Shown: in pieces, positions 1 through 5,025 of the stretch
Layout of the letters: the number at the start of each line of letters is the position of its first letter
How positions within the stretch are numbered: position 1 is the stretch's first letter
NCBI GenBank assembly: GCA_029052375.1
Contig: JAIDJD010000281.1
Coordinates: forward strand, 1-5,025
DNA from: Duncaniella sp.
GTDB taxonomy: Bacteria > Bacteroidota > Bacteroidia > Bacteroidales > Muribaculaceae
Direction: 5' to 3'
Length of the DNA: 5,025 bases
Program-made: the position numbers and the translations under genes
Notes under the pieces: generated by a model
Told to the model about the DNA's origin: nothing
What the model saw: only the letters and a program-made list of their open reading frames with translations
The model's database searches: none

Positions 1-38
1 CTGTATAACCACCACATTTCTTTCAATCCACAGCGATT
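1..38 (+). other. Upstream leader of nuoH
   Basis: This short stretch precedes nuoH. A TAA at 6-8 lies in the nuoH frame and blocks any upstream extension of that gene. The two other forward frames are open to the window edge, but the piece is too short to say whether the end of an upstream gene is present. There is no purine-rich Shine-Dalgarno sequence before the ATG, only a pyrimidine-rich and A-rich run. I see no match to the Bacteroidales promoter pattern (TTTG near -33 with TAnnTTTG near -7), which fits a gene internal to an operon but does not prove it. Confidence 0.5.
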
Positions 39-1115
39 ATGCAAGACTTATCAGTAGCGACATCCTGGTTTCACTCACTCCTGCTCGGCTACATCCCCGA
101 GTGGGCGGCCGTAACGCTGGAGTGTCTGCTCATAGGCGTGGCCCTGCTGCTCCTCTACTCGGTGCTCGCCCTTTTCTACATCCTGTTCGAGCGCAAGGTC
201 TGCGCCGCCTTCCAGTGCCGCCTCGGCCCCAACCGCGTAGGTCCCTGGGGTCTGCTCCAGAGTGTCGCCGATATGTTCAAGATACTCATCAAGGAGCTCA
301 TCTCGCTCAACCACGTAGACCAGTTCCTCTTCGCCCTCGCCCCCTACCTCGTCATCATAGCCTCTGTGATGGCCTTCGCGGTGCTCCCGTGGGGCAACGG
401 CCTTGAAATCATCAACTTCAACGTAGGCATCTTCTTCCTGCTGGCCGTCTCGAGCATAGGCGTGCTCGGCATCCTGCTGGCCGGATGGTCGTCCAACAAC
501 AAGTACACCCTCATCGGCGCCCTCCGCTCCGGCGCACAGATGGTCAGCTACGAGCTCTCCATGGGCCTCTCCGTGGTGACAATGGTGGTCATCGCCGGCA
601 CCATGAACGTCCATGAGCTCTGCATGGCCCAGGAACACCTCTGGTTCATATTCTCGGGCCACATCCCCGCCATCATCGCCTTCATCATCTTCATGATAGC
701 GGGCACAGCCGAGACCAACCGCGGCCCCTTCGACCTCCCCGAGGCCGAGAGCGAGCTGACAGCCGGATACCACACAGAATACTCGGGCATCCACTTCGGA
801 TTCTACTACCTGGCCGAGTATCTCAACCTCTTCATAGTCTCAGGCGTGGCCGCGCTCCTCTTCCTCGGAGGATGGATGCCCCTCCACATCCCCGGACTCG
901 ACGCCTTCAACCACATCATGGACTACATCCCCTCCGTGGTATGGTTCATCGGAAAGGCCATCTTCCTCTCCTTCATCATCATCTGGTTCAAATGGACATT
1001 CCCCCGCCTGCGCATCGACCAGCTGCTGACCCTGGAATGGAAATATCTCCTGCCCATCAACCTCTTCAACCTCATACTGATGGTTGTCGTGGTGCTCTGC
1101 GGCCTCACCCTCTGA
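39..1115 (+). CDS. nuoH: NADH-quinone oxidoreductase subunit H (complex I, NuoH)
   Basis: NuoH is the membrane subunit of respiratory complex I that joins the peripheral arm to the proton-pumping arm and forms much of the quinone-binding chamber. The 358-residue product is full length for the family and has about eight hydrophobic segments. Family signatures are all present: ERK at 51-53, RLGPNRVGPWG at 61-71, the AETNRGPFDLPEAESEL loop at 224-240, GYHTEYSG at 243-250 and FPRLRID at 321-327. The start at 39 is the first ATG after an in-frame stop at 6-8. Cysteines at 55 and 60 flank the loop before LGPNR; I believe this is usual in Bacteroidales but have not checked it. Bacteroides complex I is known to lack NuoEFG, so the electron donor may not be NADH here; that cannot be seen in this window. 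The next gene is atpD, not nuoI, which is unusual. Confidence 0.97.
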   Translation: MQDLSVATSWFHSLLLGYIPEWAAVTLECLLIGVALLLLYSVLALFYILFERKVCAAFQCRLGPNRVGPWGLLQSVADMFKILIKELISLNHVDQFLFALAPYLVIIASVMAFAVLPWGNGLEIINFNVGIFFLLAVSSIGVLGILLAGWSSNNKYTLIGALRSGAQMVSYELSMGLSVVTMVVIAGTMNVHELCMAQEHLWFIFSGHIPAIIAFIIFMIAGTAETNRGPFDLPEAESELTAGYHTEYSGIHFGFYYLAEYLNLFIVSGVAALLFLGGWMPLHIPGLDAFNHIMDYIPSVVWFIGKAIFLSFIIIWFKWTFPRLRIDQLLTLEWKYLLPINLFNLILMVVVVLCGLTL

Positions 1116-1164
1116 TACCAAATCTCCCCCCAGCAACCCAAACATCCCCCCATACCTTAAAGCG
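1116..1164 (+). other. C/A-rich, G-poor spacer between nuoH and atpD
   Basis: The spacer is 49 bases with 23 C and only 3 G. It holds no inverted repeat followed by a T-run, so no intrinsic terminator separates nuoH from atpD. I see no TTTG or TAnnTTTG promoter element. Co-transcription of the two genes is therefore the simplest reading. The C-rich, G-poor composition would also suit a Rho loading site, which is inference only. Confidence 0.45.
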
Positions 1165-2682
1165 ATGAGTGATAAATATGGCAAAATAGCCCAGGTGATC
1201 GGCCCCGTGGTCGACGTCATCTTCGAAGGGAACGACGAAGGCTCGGCCGTCGCAATCCCCCCCATCTACACGGCCCTCAAAGTGGACCGCGAGGACGGAA
1301 CCCAACTCATACTCGAAGTGGAACAGCACATCGGCGAGAAGACCGTCCGCTGCGTGGCCATGGAGAGCACCGACGGCCTCCGCCGCGGCACAAGAGTCGA
1401 CAACCTCGAACGACCCATCGCCGTCCCCACAGGCGACCAGGTCAAAGGCCGTCTCCTCAACGTCCTGGGCAACGCCATCGACCGTCTCCCCGAACTCAAC
1501 CGCGAGAACCTCCGCCCCATACACCAGCCCGCACCCAAGTTCGACGAGCTCACCATAGGCACCGAGATCCTCCTCACGGGCATCAAGGTGATCGACCTGC
1601 TCGAACCCTACTCCAAGGGCGGCAAGATCGGCCTCTTCGGCGGCGCCGGCGTAGGCAAGACCGTGCTGATCATGGAGCTCATCAACAACATCGCCAAAGG
1701 CCACAACGGATTCTCCGTATTCACCGGCGTCGGCGAGCGCACCCGCGAAGGCAACGACCTCCTGCGCGAGATGATAGAGAGCGGCGTCATCAAGTACGGC
1801 AAGAAGTTCGAGGAAGGTATGGAACGCGGCGAGTGGAACCTCGCCGACGTAGACAAGGACCAGCTCAACGACTCCCAGGCCACACTCGTCTTCGGCCAGA
1901 TGAACGAGCCCCCGGGCGCACGTCTGCGCGTAGCCCTCTCGGGCCTCACCGTCGCAGAACAGTTCCGCGACCAGGACGGAGGCGGCAAGGACATCCTCCT
2001 CTTCATCGACAACATCTTCCGCTTCACGCAGGCAGGCTCCGAGGTGTCGGCCCTGCTCGGCCGAATGCCCTCGGCCGTAGGCTACCAGCCCACCCTCGCA
2101 TCCGAGATGGGCGCCCTCCAGGAGCGCATCACCTCTACCAAGAACGGCTCCATCACATCCGTGCAGGCCATCTACGTCCCCGCCGACGACCTCACAGACC
2201 CCGCCCCCGCCACGACATTCTCGTTCCTCGACGCCACCACAGTGCTCTCGCGCAAGATAGCCGAGCTCGGCATCTATCCCGCCGTAGACCCCCTCGAGTC
2301 CACATCGCGCATCCTCGACCCGCACCTCATCGGCGAGGACCACTACAACACCGCACAGGCCGTCAAGCAGCTCCTCCAGAAATACAACGAGCTCCAGGAC
2401 ATCATCGCCATCCTCGGCGTCGACGAGCTCTCGGACGAGGACAAGCTCGTCGTGGCCCGCGCGCGCCGCGCCCAGCGCTTCCTCTCCCAGCCCTTCCACG
2501 TGGCCGAGCAGTTCACAGGCCTCCCCGGCGTGATGGTGCCCCTGAGCGAGACCATCCGAGGCTTCAAGATGATACTCTCAGGCGAGGTAGACCAGTATCC
2601 CGAACAGGCCTTCCTCAACGTCGGCACCATCGACGAGGCCATCGAGAAGGGCAAGAAGCTCCTCGCCGAGGTCGCAAAATAA
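1165..2682 (+). CDS. atpD: F1Fo ATP synthase subunit beta (catalytic)
   Basis: The beta subunit carries the catalytic nucleotide site of F1 and makes ATP from ADP and phosphate in the cytoplasm. The 505-residue product starts MSDKYGKIAQVIGPVVDVIF, matching family N-termini. An in-frame ATG at 1084 lies inside nuoH and would add 27 unrelated residues, so ATG 1165 is chosen. Visible motifs are the Walker A loop GGAGVGKT at 159-166, the catalytic glutamate E191 in GERTREG, GQMNEPPG at 244-251, the Walker B strand LLFIDNIF with D282, and DELSDED at 420-426 (the DELSEED lever that pushes on gamma). Between GND (196-198) and GQMNEPPG there are 45 residues, against 18 in E. coli, giving a charged insert of about 27 residues near 210-236. 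The insert looks typical of Bacteroidota. No key residue is missing. atpC follows after 45 bases. Confidence 0.98.
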   Translation: MSDKYGKIAQVIGPVVDVIFEGNDEGSAVAIPPIYTALKVDREDGTQLILEVEQHIGEKTVRCVAMESTDGLRRGTRVDNLERPIAVPTGDQVKGRLLNVLGNAIDRLPELNRENLRPIHQPAPKFDELTIGTEILLTGIKVIDLLEPYSKGGKIGLFGGAGVGKTVLIMELINNIAKGHNGFSVFTGVGERTREGNDLLREMIESGVIKYGKKFEEGMERGEWNLADVDKDQLNDSQATLVFGQMNEPPGARLRVALSGLTVAEQFRDQDGGGKDILLFIDNIFRFTQAGSEVSALLGRMPSAVGYQPTLASEMGALQERITSTKNGSITSVQAIYVPADDLTDPAPATTFSFLDATTVLSRKIAELGIYPAVDPLESTSRILDPHLIGEDHYNTAQAVKQLLQKYNELQDIIAILGVDELSDEDKLVVARARRAQRFLSQPFHVAEQFTGLPGVMVPLSETIRGFKMILSGEVDQYPEQAFLNVGTIDEAIEKGKKLLAEVAK

Positions 2683-2727
2683 AGACATCCCCTCCAACCC
2701 CTGTCCAACACCCCCAACCAGCAGACC
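2683..2727 (+). other. C-rich spacer between atpD and atpC
   Basis: These 45 bases contain 24 C and 4 G. There is no Shine-Dalgarno sequence, terminator hairpin or promoter match. It most likely acts as an unstructured leader for translation of atpC within the same mRNA. Confidence 0.4.
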
Positions 2728-2961
2728 ATGACACTCAAGATAATATCGGCCGAAGACATCCTCTTCGAGGGCGAGACCTCGGCGGTCCACCTGCCCGGAG
2801 CCCTCGGAGCATTCACCGTGCTCAAGGGCCACGCCTCGCTCATATCCACCCTCACCCCGGGCCAGGTGCGCTTCGCAACCCCCGGCGGAGAGAAGGCCAT
2901 AAAGATCGAAGGCGGCATAGCCGACATCGACAGCGACGTAGTCTCGGTCTGCATCTACTGA
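2728..2961 (+). CDS. atpC: F1Fo ATP synthase subunit epsilon, short form
   Basis: Epsilon is part of the central stalk and links gamma to the c ring. The 77-residue product covers only the N-terminal beta-sandwich domain: the opening LKIISAEDILFEG strand pattern, GALGAFTVLKGHASL with GHA at 34-36, a TPGQVRF strand and the closing EGGIADI strand at 61-67. The E. coli protein is about 139 residues and continues into two C-terminal helices that inhibit ATP hydrolysis. Here a TGA ends the gene after VCIY, and atpB begins 19 bases later, leaving no room for the missing domain. This looks like a natural short form, not a frameshift, because no helix-like remainder appears in the next bases. Short epsilons occur in Bacteroidota. 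Regulation by the epsilon C-terminal domain is therefore predicted absent. Confidence 0.94.
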   Translation: MTLKIISAEDILFEGETSAVHLPGALGAFTVLKGHASLISTLTPGQVRFATPGGEKAIKIEGGIADIDSDVVSVCIY

Positions 2962-2980
2962 CACCCCCAAAATCCAGACA
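2962..2980 (+). other. Short spacer between atpC and atpB
   Basis: Only 19 bases, with a single G, separate the atpC stop from the atpB start. In Bacteroides genomes I recall an extra small membrane-protein gene at this position; nothing of the kind fits here. The start of atpB has no Shine-Dalgarno sequence. Confidence 0.5.
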
Positions 2981-4120
2981 ATGAAGCATCTCAAGAACAT
3001 CCTCGCGGCCGCCCTCCTCGGGCTCCTCGCCATGCTTCTTCCCGTCCCGGCCGCCGCTGCCGCAGACAAGGGGGGAGAGCAGACAGAAGAACAGAAGGGT
3101 GTCGACGCCAAGGGCATCATCTTCGAACACCTCGGCGACGGCTACGGATGGGAAGTGCCGTTCAACCACCACAAGCGCCTCCCCCTGCCCGTCATCGTAT
3201 GGGACAGGCAGACAGGCCTCCACGCATTCTCGTCCTCGCGCCTCGCCCACGGACATGAATACACCGACGGCGGCGTCACCTTCCGCATAGCCGGCAAGGA
3301 GAGCGCATACAAAGGCAAGGTAGTGGCCGTCATCGGCGGCAAGGAGCTCAAGCCCGCCCTCGACATCTCCATCACCAAGAACGTCTGCGGCGTCTTCATA
3401 GCCGTTGCCGTCTGCCTCTGGCTGATACTCGACGTCGCACGCTGGCACAAAGCCCAGGGACAGCGGGGCACCATGAAGGCCCCCCGCAGGTTGACAGGCG
3501 CCGTAGAGTTCGTCATACTCTTCATCTACGACGGCGTCATCAAGCCCACGCTCAAGCACAAGGCCGGCAAGTTCGCCCCCTACCTGCTGACGGTCTTCTT
3601 CTTCATCCTCGTGATGAACCTCCTGGGCCTCATAGTGATATTCCCCGGCGGCGCCAACCTCACGGGCAACATCGCCGTCACACTCGTGCTGGCGCTCCTC
3701 ACCTTCGCCGTCACCAACATCTTCGCCACAAAGCACTACTGGAAAGAGATATTCAACCCCGAGGTGCCCTGGTGGCTCAAGTGGCCCCTCCCCATCATGC
3801 CCCTCATAGAGCTCTTCGGCATATTCACCAAGCCCGCGGCCCTCACCGTCCGCCTCTTCGCCAACATGATGGGCGGACACATGATAGTCATCGTGCTGAC
3901 CCTCCTCATCTTCATCTTCTCCTTCATGGGCCCCGCCGTCACCGGCGCCACCGCAGTGGTGTCCATCATCTTCTCGGTGTTCATGCTCCTGATAGATGTC
4001 CTGGTCAGCTTCATACAGGCCTACGTCTTCACGATGCTCTCGACCATCTTCATAGCCCTCGGGCAGGAAGAAGGCCACGAAGCCCACAAGGAGAGCCTCG
4101 AGAGCGGACACGCAGCCTGA
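2981..4120 (+). CDS. atpB: F1Fo ATP synthase subunit a, with signal peptide and periplasmic domain
   Basis: Subunit a is the membrane stator that forms the two proton half-channels against the c ring. The product has 379 residues, about 100 more than E. coli (271). Residues 1-28 form a signal peptide (KHLK, a leucine/alanine core, then PVPAAAAA). Residues 29-133 are a hydrophilic domain containing FEHLGDGYGWEVPF (48-61) and FRIAGKESAYKGKVV (101-115), predicted to lie in the periplasm. The conserved core follows: a membrane helix at about 135-152, then helices through 360. The essential arginine is R291 in TVRLFANMMGGH, with N295; Q346 in SFIQAYVF matches E. coli Q252. By spacing from these anchors, H300 replaces E. 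coli E219 and D339 replaces H245, a swapped acid/histidine pair. The C-terminus is a short hydrophilic tail rich in Glu and His. The gene is intact. Confidence 0.96.
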   Translation: MKHLKNILAAALLGLLAMLLPVPAAAAADKGGEQTEEQKGVDAKGIIFEHLGDGYGWEVPFNHHKRLPLPVIVWDRQTGLHAFSSSRLAHGHEYTDGGVTFRIAGKESAYKGKVVAVIGGKELKPALDISITKNVCGVFIAVAVCLWLILDVARWHKAQGQRGTMKAPRRLTGAVEFVILFIYDGVIKPTLKHKAGKFAPYLLTVFFFILVMNLLGLIVIFPGGANLTGNIAVTLVLALLTFAVTNIFATKHYWKEIFNPEVPWWLKWPLPIMPLIELFGIFTKPAALTVRLFANMMGGHMIVIVLTLLIFIFSFMGPAVTGATAVVSIIFSVFMLLIDVLVSFIQAYVFTMLSTIFIALGQEEGHEAHKESLESGHAA

Positions 4121-4181
4121 ACCCCCGGACACAAGCAAATCCAAACAAACAACAAACTATAACCCCCCTAAATCTCCCACT
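4121..4181 (+). promoter_or_regulatory. A/C-rich leader of atpE
   Basis: This is the longest gap in the window, 61 bases made of 26 A, 25 C, 7 T and 3 G. It is almost unable to fold and has no Shine-Dalgarno sequence. Together with the A/T-rich first codons of atpE it gives an open translation start region, which would suit the high expression required for the c ring (about 8 to 15 copies per enzyme). A TATAAC run at 4157-4162 resembles part of a promoter, but no TTTG element accompanies it, so I read the stretch as a translation leader, not a promoter. Confidence 0.35.
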
Positions 4182-4427
4182 ATGTTAGCAATGATTTTAG
4201 CAGCAATCGAAGGAACATTAGGTCTCGCAGCCTGCATCGGCGCAGCCATCGCAGCCATCGGCGCAGGTATCGGCATCGGCAAAATCGGCGGCGCCGCCAT
4301 GGAGGCCATCGCCCGCCAGCCCGAGGCCACCGGCGACATCCGAAGCAACATGATCGTCATCGCGGCCCTCATCGAGGGTGTTGCCCTCTTCGCCGTCATC
4401 GTCTGCATCCTCGCTATGTTCGTCTGA
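4182..4427 (+). CDS. atpE: F1Fo ATP synthase subunit c (rotor ring)
   Basis: Subunit c is a two-helix hairpin that forms the rotating ring carrying protons through the membrane. The 81-residue product has helix one at about 5-40 with the packing motif GAGIGIG (27-33), the polar loop ARQPEATGD (44-52) that contacts the central stalk, and helix two at about 54-79 with the ion-carrying glutamate E65 in ALIEG. Aligned without gaps to the Ilyobacter tartaricus protein as I remember it, the sodium ligands Q32, S66 and T67 become I32, G66 and V67, so proton coupling is predicted. The first 13 codons include three TTA leucines (4185, 4197, 4218), unlike the C-ending codons of the rest of the gene. 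ATG 4182 is chosen; the ATG at 4191 would clip helix one. Confidence 0.97.
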   Translation: MLAMILAAIEGTLGLAACIGAAIAAIGAGIGIGKIGGAAMEAIARQPEATGDIRSNMIVIAALIEGVALFAVIVCILAMFV

Positions 4428-4484
4428 TACTCCACAGGAGCATCGACAAACCCCGCAAGACAATCCCGTTAAGAATAACATCTG
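4428..4484 (+). other. Spacer between atpE and atpF
   Basis: These 57 bases contain 18 C and 9 G and end in an A-rich run (AAGAATAACA) shortly before the atpF ATG. An AGGAG at 4436-4440 resembles a Shine-Dalgarno sequence but lies 44 bases from the start, too far to act. No terminator hairpin is visible. Confidence 0.4.
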
Positions 4485-4985
4485 ATGGAACTGTTCACAC
4501 CTGATTTCGGTCTGGTCTTCTGGATGTTCGTGTCCTTCGCCATCCTCTTCGTCGTCCTCTGGCGCTGGGGCTGGCCCGCGATACTCAAAGGAGTCTCCGA
4601 CCGCGCCGACCTCATCGACAAGGGTGTGGAGTATGCGCAAAGCGCCAAGGAACAGCTCGACCACGCCCGCGAAGAGGCCGACAGGCAGATAGCCGAAGCC
4701 CGCAGGCAGCAGGCCGAGACGCTCCGCGAAGCCGAGCGCATGAAGTCGCAGATCATCGAGGAGGCACGCACCGCCGCCCAGGCCGAAGCCAAGAAGGTGA
4801 TGGACGCCGCCCAGGTGTCCATCGAGCAAGACCGCAAGGCCGCACAGCAGCAGCTGCGCAACGAGGTCTCGGCATTCGCCCTCGACATCGCCCAGAAGGT
4901 GGTCCGCAACCAGATGAAGCAAGACAAGGCTCAGACCCAGCTCGTCAACTCTCTGATAGACGAGATGGAGACAAGCAAGAACTGA
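4485..4985 (+). CDS. atpF: F1Fo ATP synthase subunit b (peripheral stalk)
   Basis: Subunit b anchors in the membrane and forms the long peripheral stalk that keeps the alpha/beta hexamer from turning with the rotor. The 166-residue product has the usual family length. It starts with a short polar lead, one membrane helix at about 9-30 (GLVFWMFVSFAILFVVLW), the WPAILKGVSDR turn at 30-40, then an almost unbroken charged helix rich in Ala, Glu, Arg and Gln from about 40 to 145, ending in LVNSLIDEMETSKN. The conserved arginine after the first helix is seen as R40. Only one b-type gene is visible, so a homodimer is likely. The stop is TGA at 4983-4985. In Bacteroidales atpH (delta), its partner on top of F1, would come next; it is not reached in this window. 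Confidence 0.96.
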   Translation: MELFTPDFGLVFWMFVSFAILFVVLWRWGWPAILKGVSDRADLIDKGVEYAQSAKEQLDHAREEADRQIAEARRQQAETLREAERMKSQIIEEARTAAQAEAKKVMDAAQVSIEQDRKAAQQQLRNEVSAFALDIAQKVVRNQMKQDKAQTQLVNSLIDEMETSKN

Positions 4986-5025
4986 CCATGACCTGCCCGG
5001 TCTGACCCCCCTCGAGGGGACACCC
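4986..5025 (+). other. Spacer after atpF with a short palindrome
   Basis: Forty bases follow atpF up to the window edge. An ATG at 4988 opens only five codons before TGA, so it is not the start of atpH. A perfect 12-base palindrome CCCCTCGAGGGG sits at 5008-5019; as RNA it could form a four-pair stem with a TCGA loop. No T-run follows within the window, so a terminator is not supported. The expected atpH start must lie beyond the edge. Confidence 0.4.

Noticed and set aside
1084..1164. Upstream ATG extension of atpD
   Set aside because: The 27 added residues overlap nuoH, resemble no beta subunit, and the start at 1165 matches the family N-terminus.
1116..1164. Intrinsic terminator between nuoH and atpD
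   Set aside because: No inverted repeat and no T-run are present in the gap.
1105..2499. Long open frame of 464 codons on the minus strand opposite atpD
   Set aside because: It is the mirror of C-ending codons in a conserved gene. Its product is low-complexity and rich in Glu, Asp, Val and Gly, with no recognisable domain.
1833..2984. Forward open frame of 383 codons overlapping atpD and atpC
   Set aside because: The product is an Arg/Pro/His-rich string, typical of an out-of-frame reading of GC-rich DNA, while atpD and atpC in the other frames are clearly conserved.
2852..4144. Long open frame of 430 codons on the minus strand opposite atpB
   Set aside because: Same cause: an antisense shadow of GC-rich codons, strongly acidic and without any family signature.
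4436..4440. AGGAG as a Shine-Dalgarno sequence for atpF
   Set aside because: It lies 44 bases from the start codon, and none of the other five genes uses such a site.
4988..5005. ATG after atpF as the start of atpH
   Set aside because: The frame reads only five codons before TGA at 5003-5005.

Overview
This window is six complete, intact, same-strand genes of respiratory energy conservation. In order they are nuoH (membrane subunit of complex I), then the F-type ATP synthase genes atpD (beta), atpC (epsilon), atpB (a), atpE (c) and atpF (b). The genes fill almost all of the + strand. Gaps between them are 19 to 61 bases, so one transcript is likely. The window ends 40 bases after atpF, before the expected atpH, atpA and atpG genes.

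The source is most likely a member of the Bacteroidota, probably a GC-rich Bacteroidales species. Five observations support this: the D-C-B-E-F gene order, the roughly 27-residue insert in the beta subunit, the epsilon subunit that stops after its N-terminal domain, the long a subunit with a signal peptide and an extra periplasmic domain, and the lack of Shine-Dalgarno sequences before any of the six starts. Codon use strongly favours C-ending codons, with ATA also common for isoleucine. I cannot name the genus.

Layout: 1-38 leader or end of an upstream intergenic region; 39-1115 nuoH; 1116-1164 C/A-rich spacer; 1165-2682 atpD; 2683-2727 spacer; 2728-2961 atpC; 2962-2980 spacer; 2981-4120 atpB; 4121-4181 A/C-rich leader of atpE; 4182-4427 atpE; 4428-4484 spacer; 4485-4985 atpF; 4986-5025 spacer with a short palindrome and no convincing gene start.

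Functionally, NuoH belongs to an ion-pumping complex that builds a membrane potential, and the F1Fo synthase spends that potential. AtpB and the AtpE ring form the proton path, AtpF is the stator stalk, AtpD is the catalytic subunit and AtpC sits on the central stalk. The c-subunit residues predict proton coupling and not sodium coupling.

I found no undescribed system. The points most worth a second look are the direct join of nuoH to the ATP synthase genes, the extra periplasmic domain and swapped His/Asp pair in AtpB, the G-poor intergenic leaders, and TTA codons that occur only at gene starts.
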